Below are positions 53,048-61,679 of a stretch of 64,000 bases of DNA, one piece after another. Source of the DNA: AP-15 sp963814865 (GTDB lineage: Bacteria; Pseudomonadota; Alphaproteobacteria; ATCC43930; CGMCC-115725). The translations under genes and the position numbers were made by a program. Where the stretch lies: assembly GCA_963814865.1 (NCBI GenBank), contig CAWFEN010000014.1, forward strand, positions 558,001 to 622,000, written 5' to 3'. A model generated the notes under the pieces. That model saw only the letters and a program-made list of their open reading frames with translations, made no database searches and was not told the DNA's origin. Position 1 is the first letter of the stretch, and the number at the start of each line of letters is the position of its first letter.

Positions 53048-54715
53048 ATGGCAGTCGAAGCCGGGCGCGACTTCATCCGCGACATCATCGAGGCCGACAT
53101 CGCCGCCGGGCGGGTTCGCGAGGTGGTGACGCGGTTCCCGCCCGAGCCCAACGGCTATCTGCATATCGGCCACGCCAAGGCGATCGCCCTCAATTTCGGC
53201 GTGGCGCAGGAATATGGCGGGCGCTGCCATCTGCGCTTCGACGACACCAACCCGGCCAAGGAAGAGCAGGAATATATCGACGCGATCGAGCGCGACCTGC
53301 GCTGGCTCGGCTTCGACTGGGGCCGGCACCTCTATCATGCGTCGGATTATTTCGAGCAGCTCTACGGCTGGGCGGAGCAGCTGATCCGCGCCGGCAAAGC
53401 CTATGTCGACGATCTGGCGGCCGCGGAGATGCGGGCGATGCGCGGCACCCTGACCGAGCCCGGCCGCGACAGCCCCTATCGCGAGCGCGGCGCGGCCGAA
53501 AATCTCGATCTCTTCCGCCGCATGCGCGCCGGCGAGTTCCCGAACGGGGCGCGGGTCCTGCGCGCCAGGATCGACATGGCCGCGGGCAACATCAATCTGC
53601 GCGACCCGGTGCTGTATCGCATCGTGCACACGGCGCACCCGCGCACCGGGACCAGATGGTGCATCTATCCGAGCTATGATTTCGCGCACGGCCAGTCGGA
53701 TGCGATCGAGGGCGTCACCCACTCGTTGTGCACATTGGAATTCGAGGACCACCGTCCGCTCTACGACTGGCTGCTGGACAATCTGCCGGTGCCGTCGCGG
53801 CCGCGGCAATACGAGTTTGCCCGGCTCAACATCAACTACACGGTGCTGTCGAAGCGGTTTCTGACCGAGCTGGTCCGCCGCGGTCACGTCAACGGCTGGG
53901 ACGACCCGCGCATGCCGACCCTGGCCGGGCTGCGGCGACGCGGCGTGCCGGCGGCGGCGATCCGCGACTTTGCCAGCCGGGTCGGCGTCGCGCGCGCCAA
54001 CAGCCTCGTCGATGTCGCGATGTTCGATCACGCGGTGCGCGAGCATCTGAACAGGATTGCGCCGCGCCGCATGGCGGTGCTGCGCCCGTTGAAGCTCGTC
54101 ATCGCGAACTATCCCGCAGATGGCGGGGAGATGCTCGACGCCGTCAACAACCCGGAGGACCTGGCGGCCGGCACCCACCCGATCCCGTTCGGGCGCGAGC
54201 TTTATGTCGAGCGCGATGATTTCATGGAGGACCCGCCGAAGAATTTCTTTCGGCTCGCGCCGGGGCGCGAGGTGCGGCTGCGCTACGCCTATTTCGTCAC
54301 CTGCCGCGAGGTCGTGAAGAACAATGCCGGCGAGGCCGTCGAGCTGATCTGCACCTACGATCCCGCGACCCGCGGCGGCAACGCGCCCGACGGCCGCAAG
54401 GTGCGCGCCACGTTGCACTGGGTTTCGGCGCGGCACGCGCTGCCGGCCGAGATCCGCCTCTACAACCCGCTCTTCACCCGTCCCGATCCGGGCGCCGGCG
54501 GCGATTTCTTCGCCGATCTGAACCCGAACTCGCTCGAAACCTTGACCGACGCCCGTGTCGAACCGGCGCTGACCGAAGCTGCGATCGGCGCGCCGGTGCA
54601 GTTCGAGCGGCAGGGCTATTTCTGTCTCGACCCCGACGCGCGGCCGGACCGTCTCGTCTTCAACCGCACCGTCGGCCTGCGCGACAGCTGGGCCAGGATG
54701 CAAGCAAGCGCATGA
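53048..54715 (+). CDS. glnS: Glutaminyl-tRNA synthetase
   Basis: A 555-residue class I synthetase with glutamine-specific features. HIGH motif at residues 39-42 (PPEPNGYLHIGHAKAI), LRFDDTNPAKEEQEYIDAI, the GlnRS block IYPSYDFAHGQSDAIEGVTH, and KMSKS region YTVLSKRFL. C-terminal anticodon-binding beta-barrels follow. Charges tRNA-Gln directly. Many alphaproteobacteria lack this gene and use GatCAB transamidation, so a functional copy here is of interest. Start at ATG 53048. Confidence 0.93.
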   Translation: MAVEAGRDFIRDIIEADIAAGRVREVVTRFPPEPNGYLHIGHAKAIALNFGVAQEYGGRCHLRFDDTNPAKEEQEYIDAIERDLRWLGFDWGRHLYHASDYFEQLYGWAEQLIRAGKAYVDDLAAAEMRAMRGTLTEPGRDSPYRERGAAENLDLFRRMRAGEFPNGARVLRARIDMAAGNINLRDPVLYRIVHTAHPRTGTRWCIYPSYDFAHGQSDAIEGVTHSLCTLEFEDHRPLYDWLLDNLPVPSRPRQYEFARLNINYTVLSKRFLTELVRRGHVNGWDDPRMPTLAGLRRRGVPAAAIRDFASRVGVARANSLVDVAMFDHAVREHLNRIAPRRMAVLRPLKLVIANYPADGGEMLDAVNNPEDLAAGTHPIPFGRELYVERDDFMEDPPKNFFRLAPGREVRLRYAYFVTCREVVKNNAGEAVELICTYDPATRGGNAPDGRKVRATLHWVSARHALPAEIRLYNPLFTRPDPGAGGDFFADLNPNSLETLTDARVEPALTEAAIGAPVQFERQGYFCLDPDARPDRLVFNRTVGLRDSWARMQASA

Positions 54716-54796
54716 GTGTTGAGACGATTTGGAGATCGTGAACCATCACCGACGGGTTCCCGTAAGAGGGCGTCAAAACGGATCGGGGGCAGGGAA

Positions 54797-55597
54797 ATGG
54801 CAAGGCTGACGGGCAGGGTGGCGCTGATCACCGGCGCCGCGGGCGGGCAGGGGACGGCGGAAGCAGAATTGTTCGTGCGCGAGGAGGCGGCGGTCGTGCT
54901 GACCGACATCGACGCCGCGGCCGGCGAGGCATTGGCGCGGCGGCTGGCCGGCGCGGGCGCCAAGGCATTGTTCCTGCGCCAGGACGCGGCCGACGAGGCA
55001 TCGTGGCGGGAGGTCGTCGCGGCCGCGCTGGCGCAGTTCGGTGGGCTCCACATCCTGGTCAACAATGCCGGCACAATCGCGCGACAAGGCATCGCCGATA
55101 CCACGGTCGAGGCGTGGAACCGCACGATCGCCGTCAACCTCACCGGGCCGATGCTCGGCATGAAGCATTGCGCGCCGGCGATCCGCGACAGCGGCGGCGG
55201 CTCGATCGTCAACATTTCCTCGACCGCCGGGCTGACCGCGCACGACGATGCCGCCTATACCGCCAGCAAATGGGGGCTGCGCGGCCTGACCAAGACCGCG
55301 GTATTGCAGTTCTCGCCGTGGAACATCCGGGTCAACTCGATCCATCCGGGGCAGATCGCCGACACCGGCTTTTTCCGCAGCGGCGGCGAAGCCTTTGCCC
55401 ATGCCGCCCGTGCCGCGATCCCGCTGCACCGCCAGGGCACGCCGCAGGAATGCGCCGAGCTGGTGCTGTTCCTGGCCTCGGACGAATCAAGCTTTATCAG
55501 CGGCGCCGAGATCGCCATCGATGGCGGCTACATCGCCGCCGGCCTTGCCAGCCTCAGAAGTCGCGTCCGCGAAGATTACGAAGCGGGAAGGAATTAA
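54797..55597 (+). CDS. SDR family oxidoreductase
   Basis: A 266-residue classical short-chain dehydrogenase: ALITGAAGGQGTAEAELFVR (TGxxxGxG), ILVNNAGTIARQGIADTT (NNAG), VNISSTAGLTAHDDAAY with YTASKWGLRG (Ser, Tyr, Lys), and LFLASDESSFISGAEIAIDG. NAD(H) preference is suggested by the Asp in VLTDIDAAAG. Resembles 3-alpha/20-beta-hydroxysteroid-type enzymes; substrate unknown. Start at ATG 54797 with AGGGAAATGG. Confidence 0.87.
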   Translation: MARLTGRVALITGAAGGQGTAEAELFVREEAAVVLTDIDAAAGEALARRLAGAGAKALFLRQDAADEASWREVVAAALAQFGGLHILVNNAGTIARQGIADTTVEAWNRTIAVNLTGPMLGMKHCAPAIRDSGGGSIVNISSTAGLTAHDDAAYTASKWGLRGLTKTAVLQFSPWNIRVNSIHPGQIADTGFFRSGGEAFAHAARAAIPLHRQGTPQECAELVLFLASDESSFISGAEIAIDGGYIAAGLASLRSRVREDYEAGRN

Positions 55598-55723
55598 GAG
55601 GATCTAAATCTTACTCGCCGTAGACGTGGTTCCCGCGAGGGATCGGCGCCAGAACCGTTCCGGGCTATACGGCCCGCCGTCCTATTACCCCGCCCTCCTC
55701 CATGAGGAACGAAAACGGCGCGG

Positions 55724-56636
55724 TCAGCCGGCGAAAGCAGAAAAGATTTCGGCGAGCGCGGTCAGCTGGTTGCCGTTGAGCGAGTTGGGGACGAGGACCG
55801 GGGTGTTGACGCCGGCGGCGTACCAGGCGGCGAGCTGGTCGCGGACTTTTGTCGGCGGGGCCGTAGAGCGTGTTGTCGGCGATCCAGCGATCGGTCAGGT
55901 AGCGCGGGATGTCGTCGCGGCGGTTGTCGGCGATGGCCTTTTCGATCGCCGCCATTTCTTCGCCATAGCCGGCTTCCTTCCAATAGTTGCGGTAGTTCGG
56001 CAGCATCGTGTAGCGGATCAGCCGATGGCGGTGCAGCGCAATCGCCGCGTTCTCGTCGTCAGAAATGCAGATCGGCAGCATGTTGCCGACCAGGAAATCG
56101 GCGTCGGCGCGCTTGGCCGGCGGGACGGCGGACAGCGAATCCGCCATGTGCGACAGGCTGGCATTGGCAAACAGCACGCCCTGGGCGATCTCGGCAGCAA
56201 GCGCCACCATCCGCTTGCGCAGGGCGGCGAGCACGATCGGCGGCAACGCACCGATCCCTTCATGAGATTTGAGCTTCTCGACAAAAGCGCGGGTGTCGGC
56301 CAGCGGCTTGCCGACCGTGATCCCGAGCCGCTGATGCGTCGGCCCGTGCGCGACCCCGATGCCGAAGCGAAAGCGGCCGCCCGATACCTCATGGATATAG
56401 GCCGTGCCGGTCGCGAATTCTTCGGGCGTCTGGGCATAGATCGGAGCGATCGCAGTGCCGAACCGGATCCGCTCGGTGGCGAGCGCCAAACCCGTGCATT
56501 GCGCCAAATTGCCGTAGCGGCTCGGCATGTAGATGCCGGCAAAGCCGCGCCGCTCGATGTCGCGGGCGATGTCGAGCGTCTGGCGCCGCCGCCCCGGCAC
56601 GGCGACGAGACTGATAGCAGGGAGGGATTGCGGCAT
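55724..56636 (-). CDS. LLM class flavin-dependent oxidoreductase, frameshifted near its end
   Basis: A luciferase-like F420/FMN oxidoreductase: SRYGNLAQCTGLALATERIR, GTAIAPIYAQTPEEFA, SGGRFRFGIGVAHGPTHQRL. Near the C-terminus the frame breaks in an AAAA run (plus strand 55847-55850). The uncorrected frame runs into basic nonsense, while the corrected one reads KVRDQLAAWYAAGVNTPVLV and PNSLNGNQLTALAEIFSAFA to a TGA at 55724. Corrected length 303 residues, span 3n+1. A homopolymer insertion is the simplest explanation. Confidence 0.83.
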
Positions 56637-56856
56637 TCGCGACGCTCCGTGTCTGTCAACCGGCCGGGCAGCCTATGCGGCGCTGTGCCCCTGCGCAATT
56701 GGCCCGCGGCGGCCGGCTGCGTCTATCTCAGTGGGCTGGGCCGATCGCCGCGAAGCCAGGTTCGGGATCAGCATCGGCATCGCACCGACTATCTCCCGCC
56801 GCCATCGCCGCCGGCCGCGGATTGCCGTGGTTGCCCGGCTTGCCGGCGCAGCAGGA

Positions 56857-57775
56857 TCAGAACTCGCCGCTGCGATACGCTTCGTCGAGACGCCCGGCAT
56901 CGTCTTCGGAGGGTTCGTCCCAGGCGTCGCCGCGGCGGCGCAGCGCGCCGGTGAAATCAGGCGGACGCTTTTCGTTGAAGGCGCGGCGCCCCTCCTCGCC
57001 ATCCGCCGTCGTTTGGATCAAGAGCGAGTTGATCAGGTTCTGGACATGCCAGGCCTGGTCGGTCGGCAGGTCGCCAAAGCGGATGACGAACTCCTTCATC
57101 ATGCGCACCGCCACCGGCGGCAGGGTAACAATGTGGCGGGCGATTTTTTCCGCCCGTTCCATCAGTTGCGCATGCGGCACGACTTCGTTGACGAGGCCGA
57201 TCCGCAACGCCTCGTCGGCATCGACCGGCTCGTCGGTCAGCAGCATCTTCATCGCGTCGATGTAGCGCAGCTGGCGCACCAGCAGGCTGGCACCCGGCCC
57301 GTGACCGAGCCAGCCCTGCGTCGTCAGCGCGAATTTGAACCGCGCATGCTCGCGGCTGGCGATGCGGATATCGGTCGACGACAGCAATATGTAGAGCCCC
57401 GCCCCCGCCGCCCAGCCGTTGACCGCGGCGATGACCGGCTTCCACACCCGCGGGTAATGGTCGCCCATCCGCCCGTCGACGCCGGTCTTCTGACCATGCA
57501 CCGTGCCGGCGAGCGGCCAGAAGATGCGCCGGGTGCGCAGATATTCGCGCTCTTCCTCGGTGATGTTCTCGGCGCGGCGCCAGATTGTGCCCGCCGCAGA
57601 AATGCCGGTCGCCGGCGCCGGTCAGGATCGCGCAGCGGATCGTGCGATCCTCCCAGAGATCGACCCAGGCCGCCGAAATCGCGTCCGATGTCGGCTTATC
57701 GAGAATGTTCGCCTTGGCGGGATTGTTCAGCGTGATATAGGCGACTCCGTCGCGTTTTTCGTAATCGATGGCCAA
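56857..57775 (-). CDS. Enoyl-CoA hydratase/isomerase, frameshifted
   Basis: Crotonase-fold protein in two frames. From ATG 57775: DGVAYITLNNPAKANILDKP and CAILTGAGDRHFCGGHNLAP. After skipping one base of the CC at 57571-57572 the next frame gives ENITEEEREYLRTRRIF, then KPVIAAVNGWAAGAGLYILL with the oxyanion glycines, and EALRIGLVNEVVPHAQLMER, to the stop at 56857. Corrected length 305 residues (span 3n+1). The C-terminal end (RRGDAWDEPSEDDAGRLDEA) is longer than in minimal hydratases. Likely a sequence insertion rather than a pseudogene. Confidence 0.85.
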
Positions 57776-57925
57776 GCCGATCTCCTGCGTTGGAGTACCG
57801 CAAAGCGGGCGCTCGCCATTCTAATGCATCTCGACCGCCGGCCGCGGGAAACATCTCGGCCGCTTGGCCTCGGCCCCGGCGCACGGCACTATCGGTGCGC
57901 GGCCAACAGACGGTGGAGATTGCGG

Positions 57926-58501
57926 GTGAGCGGGCTTCTCGGGCAGATCTTTCGCCAGGCGCGCACTTTCTCGCATTGGCAGGCGCGACCGGTTTCGGAG
58001 CGCTTGGTCGAGGCGGCGTTCGAACTGGCGTGCCTCGGCCCGACCAGCGCCAATTGCCAGCCCTGGCGTCTGGTCCTGGTGCGCAGCCCGCACGCCAAGG
58101 AGCGCCTGCTGCCCTGCGTCTCGTCGGGCAATTATGAAAAGGTGCGGACGGCACCGGTCACCGCGATCGTCGCTTATGACCGGGAATTCTTCGAGCTGCT
58201 GCCGCGGCTGTACCCGCACGCCGGCGCGCGCGGGTGGTTTACCGCGGATTCTGCGCTGGCCGAGGAGACCGCCTTGCGCAATTCGTCGCTGCAAGGCGCC
58301 TATTTCATCCTGGCGCTGCGCACCCAAGGGCTCGATTGCGGGCCGATGTCCGGCTTCGACCCCGGCAAGCTCGATGCCGCGTTCTTCCCGGATCGGCGAT
58401 GGCACGCGAATTTTCTGCTCAACATCGGCTATGGCGACCGCTCGCGGCTGCACCCGCGCCTGCCGCGCCTCGGTTTCGACGAAGTCGCGCGCTGGGAATA
58501 G
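57926..58501 (+). CDS. Malonic semialdehyde reductase-like nitroreductase (RutE-like)
   Basis: A 191-residue flavin nitroreductase most like RutE, the malonic semialdehyde reductase of pyrimidine degradation. Shared blocks: LACLGPTSANCQPWRLVLVR, APVTAIVAYDREFFELLPRL, YPHAGARGWFT, ETALRNSSLQGAYFILALR, and GLDCGPMSGFDPGKLDAAFF. The start is a GTG at 57926 with GGAG nine bases ahead. Its product, 3-hydroxypropionate, is also the end product of the Urc uracil route encoded at the left end of the window, but the two loci are 55 kb apart. Confidence 0.8.
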   Translation: MSGLLGQIFRQARTFSHWQARPVSERLVEAAFELACLGPTSANCQPWRLVLVRSPHAKERLLPCVSSGNYEKVRTAPVTAIVAYDREFFELLPRLYPHAGARGWFTADSALAEETALRNSSLQGAYFILALRTQGLDCGPMSGFDPGKLDAAFFPDRRWHANFLLNIGYGDRSRLHPRLPRLGFDEVARWE

Positions 58502-58600
58502 CCCTGCACGGACGAAGCCCGCCCAATGCCGGCGCTTCTGGCCGGCGGTCTTTCCGGCTACTCTGCGATCGATTTTGAGCGAACCGCGAGGAGGGGAGGA

Positions 58601-60181
58601 ATGGCCGACGACATCGCCGCTGCGGGTGCCGGCTTGGCGCCGATTGTCGAGGTCGCCGCCGGCAAATTGCGCGGTGCGCACGGCGCCGGCATCTATTCGT
58701 TCAAGGGCGTGCCTTATGGCGCCTCGACCGCCTGCCGCAACCGCTTCATGCCGCCCCGGCCGCCGCAACCTTGGGCCGGGGTGCGTGATGCACTCGCTTA
58801 TGGCGACCGCGCGTGGCAGTTGCCCAATCGGCCGAAGCGGCGCGCGGTGCTCGAAACCCTGCTCGGGCCAGCCGATACGATGCCGGAGAGCGAAGACTGC
58901 CTGACGCTCAATCTGTGGACGCCGGGTCTCAGCGACGGCGGCAGGCGACCGGTCATGGTATGGCTGCACGGCGGTGCCTTCGCTTACGGCTCGGGCAATC
59001 GCGCGGTCACTGACGGCGCCAATCTGGCGCGCCGCGGCGATGTCGTCGTGGTCAATGTCAACCATCGCCTCAACATTCTCGGCTTTCTCCATCTCGCTGA
59101 CATCGGCGGTGCGGACTGGGCGCATTCGGGTAATGCCGGGATGCTCGACACTGTCGCGGCGCTGCGCTGGGTGCGGGACAACATCTCTGCATTTGGCGGC
59201 GATCCCGGCAACGTGACGATCTTCGGCGAGTCGGGTGGCGGCGGCAAGGTCAGCGTCTTGCTGGCGATGCCGCCGGCGCGGGGCCTGTTCCACCGCGCGA
59301 TCATCCAGAGCGGCGCCGCGATCCGCGTCTCGACGCGCGAGCGGGCACACGCGCTCGCCGAGGCGGTGCTGAAAGAACTCGGCCTGGGCGCCGGCGAATG
59401 CGAGCGATTGCAGGACCTGCCGGCCGAACGGGTGTTGGCGGCGATCACGCCGGCGGCGCGCCTCGTCGGCCGAACCCGCTGGCCGTTGCTCGACCGCTAC
59501 GATTTCGGCCCGGTGGTCGACGGCGGCGACCTGCCGGCGCACCCGGCCGAACCCGACGCGCCGGCGATCGCCGACGAGATTCCGCTGATGGTCGGCGGCA
59601 CCCGATACGAGAGCGCCTTCTTCCTCGCCGACGACGAAGCGGTGTGGAGCGGCACGTTGAGCGAGGCTGATTTGCGCAAGCGCGTGGCGGCGACGGCCGG
59701 CGCCGAGACCGACGCATTGCTCGCCGCCTATCGCGCCGCGATGCCTCAGGCGCGCCCGGCCGACCTTCTGATCGCGGCATTGACCGGCTCGAATTTCTGG
59801 ATCCGCACGGTGCTGCTGGCCGAACGCTATGCCGCGCGGCGCCGGGCCGCGGTCTATATGTATTCGCTCGACTGGCAGAGCCCGGCGCATGATGGCCGGA
59901 TGAAGGCGCATCACGCGATGGACCTGCCCTTTGTCTTCGACAATACCGATGTGCCGGACACGACCGCCGGCGCGCCCGATGCCCGCGAGTTGGCGGCGCG
60001 GATTTCCGCAACCTGGATCGCCTTTGCCCGCAACGGCAGCCCCGACAACCCCGCGATCCCCACCTGGCCCGCCTACACGACGAAGGACCGCGCCGCGATG
60101 GTCTTCGACAATGACTGCCGCATCGCCCACGACCCCGACCGCGAGGCGCGCCTGCTATGGACCCGCGTCGTCCAAGGCTGA
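58601..60181 (+). CDS. Carboxylesterase/lipase family protein (type B)
   Basis: A 526-residue alpha/beta hydrolase like para-nitrobenzyl esterase. Features: YSFKGVPYGAS, EDCLTLNLWTPG, VMVWLHGGAFAYGSGNR (oxyanion hole), nucleophile Ser in TIFGESGGGGKVSVL, acid in the GGTRYESAFFLADDE region, and His in KAHHAMDLPFVFDN. Two cysteines (ACRNRF and EDCLT) could form the usual disulfide. GAGGGGAGG precedes ATG 58601. Confidence 0.87.
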   Translation: MADDIAAAGAGLAPIVEVAAGKLRGAHGAGIYSFKGVPYGASTACRNRFMPPRPPQPWAGVRDALAYGDRAWQLPNRPKRRAVLETLLGPADTMPESEDCLTLNLWTPGLSDGGRRPVMVWLHGGAFAYGSGNRAVTDGANLARRGDVVVVNVNHRLNILGFLHLADIGGADWAHSGNAGMLDTVAALRWVRDNISAFGGDPGNVTIFGESGGGGKVSVLLAMPPARGLFHRAIIQSGAAIRVSTRERAHALAEAVLKELGLGAGECERLQDLPAERVLAAITPAARLVGRTRWPLLDRYDFGPVVDGGDLPAHPAEPDAPAIADEIPLMVGGTRYESAFFLADDEAVWSGTLSEADLRKRVAATAGAETDALLAAYRAAMPQARPADLLIAALTGSNFWIRTVLLAERYAARRRAAVYMYSLDWQSPAHDGRMKAHHAMDLPFVFDNTDVPDTTAGAPDARELAARISATWIAFARNGSPDNPAIPTWPAYTTKDRAAMVFDNDCRIAHDPDREARLLWTRVVQG

Positions 60182-60277
60182 GGGATAAGCGCCCACTTAT
60201 GCATGCCGCGGCGACTGCGGCCGGGCTCACCGATCACGCCAGGGCCGATCTGACCGACACTCGTCCGGCGCCGGCAC

Positions 60278-60610
60278 TTACCCGGTAGACGAGTTCTTTC
60301 TCTCCCAGTAGCCGGCCGCGGCAGGAAAAACCGATTGGCAGCGCGTCGCCTGGGGCATGCCGTCCAACGTGTCCGCGGCGGCGCGCCAGACGGCGTAGTG
60401 GGGTGCTGCCCGATGCGCCTCCAATGCAGCCTCGTCCCGGTAGACTTCGTAGAAGTAGTAGACGTTCTGGTCCTGCGCGTCCTGAAGCACGTTGAAACGC
60501 AGACAGCCTGCCTCGTCGCGTTCGGAGCCGAGGGCATCGACCTCGATCGCCTTCAGGAAGCGTTCGCGCTCCTCCGGCTTCACCCGGACCTTTACCCACA
60601 TCGCCAGCAT
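60278..60610 (-). CDS. Antibiotic biosynthesis monooxygenase (ABM) domain protein
   Basis: A 110-residue dimeric ferredoxin-like protein of the ABM/quinol monooxygenase type: WVKVRVKPEERERFLKAIEV, EAGCLRFNVLQDAQDQNVYY, YEVYRDEAALEAHRAAPHYA. Family members oxidise polyketide quinols or degrade heme; some are simple ligand-binding proteins. Substrate unknown. Stands alone. Confidence 0.85.
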   Translation of the reverse strand: MLAMWVKVRVKPEERERFLKAIEVDALGSERDEAGCLRFNVLQDAQDQNVYYFYEVYRDEAALEAHRAAPHYAVWRAAADTLDGMPQATRCQSVFPAAAGYWERKNSSTG

Positions 60611-60894
60611 CCCGCGTCCTTTCTGTCAGAAAGTCGAACCAACCGGGCGCCTCGCGCTTTGGCACGCGCCGCACCCGCACGCGGATTTTACGTGAAGGTC
60701 GAGGCCGTAGGAACGGTTACCGCATGGTCGGAGGCCAAATGCGGGAGACCGTCCCCCGGAAAGCCGTCATAAATCCCGCATAGAGCTGCAGAACTTCAAA
60801 GTGCGCGTTTCAGACTTCACGATCCCTTCGAAAAAATTTGGTATAATGGAGTTTATGCGGCGTTGACGAAACCAGAATGACGCGCCAGATGGCT

Positions 60895-61482
60895 TCAAAG
60901 GCGCGTTTCGTCGTCCAAGAAATCCTGCAACTCTGACGAAGAAGGCTCGAGTTCCGCCCGCGTCTTGCCTCTTTTTTTCATCTCATCCGCATAAAGCATT
61001 TCAACAAGAATCCCAAAATCTCCGAATAATGTAGTGTCACCGCCCTCAGATGCCCGCTCAGCCGCAATATAGTCTTTGCATGCGCCCCACCATCTTATTG
61101 CGTAGTAACTGAACGTGTCCCAAACCATCTCGCGATCTATGTAGTCGCGGCGTACAAGCATCCCAAGATCTTCAAAAAAGTCGGGTACACGCTCGTTGAT
61201 TTCGTCATGTGCGGCACCGGCTTTGAATTGTTGAGCAAGTAGTTTTCGCTCATGCAGTAGAGGGCCGTCAAACTGCTTTCGCATCTCTAGAAAAAACTGG
61301 ACACGCAGTTGTTCTCTTGCAACCGACAATTGCCCTTCGAGTTGTTCCTTTGCGACCGATAATTGGGCGTCGATCTGCCGTCGCCCTAGTCGCCGTGTCA
61401 CTATCACCAAACCCCATGTGACGAACACTAGGGCCCACGTCCCGACCGCGACAACAAGTTCAGCGATTTGGCCGCACTCCAT
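60895..61482 (-). CDS. DUF4760-like membrane-anchored protein
   Basis: A 195-residue protein with one N-terminal membrane helix (IAELVVAVGTWALVFVTWGLVIV), a basic stop (RRLGRRQ), then a coiled-coil-like repeat (LSVAKEQLEGQLSVAREQLR) and a helical domain with FEDLGMLVRRDYIDREMVWD and YYAIRWWGACKDYI, typical of DUF4760. Function unknown. The base composition is lower in GC than its neighbours, a hint of recent acquisition. No partner gene nearby. Confidence 0.65.
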   Translation of the reverse strand: MECGQIAELVVAVGTWALVFVTWGLVIVTRRLGRRQIDAQLSVAKEQLEGQLSVAREQLRVQFFLEMRKQFDGPLLHERKLLAQQFKAGAAHDEINERVPDFFEDLGMLVRRDYIDREMVWDTFSYYAIRWWGACKDYIAAERASEGGDTTLFGDFGILVEMLYADEMKKRGKTRAELEPSSSELQDFLDDETRL

Positions 61483-61679
61483 GATCGCTCACGTAAGCAG
61501 CGCCGTCAGATTTTCCACATCAGCGTTGTCTGCTCCGCACGCCCGCTCGGGTGTCATAATTCAAGATATCTGCACAGGAAATTGACCGTTGAAAACAAAG
61601 GGCTTTTCCGTTGCGCAAGATTAGGTGCGAAATGGCGAGAGCCTTCGGAGAGCGAGACCAGCAGCCGGTGCCGTGGCGG

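Noticed and set aside
51056..54703. A minus-strand open frame of more than 1200 codons opposite the dienelactone hydrolase, Gfo and glnS genes
   Set aside because: It is an artefact of high-GC codon bias on the other strand; the plus-strand genes have clear catalytic motifs, and the minus product has low-complexity Arg/Asp/Ala-rich sequence.
57821..60130. A 769-codon minus-strand open frame opposite the RutE-like and carboxylesterase genes
   Set aside because: Same composition artefact; no domain recognised and no ribosome site, while the plus-strand enzymes are unmistakable.
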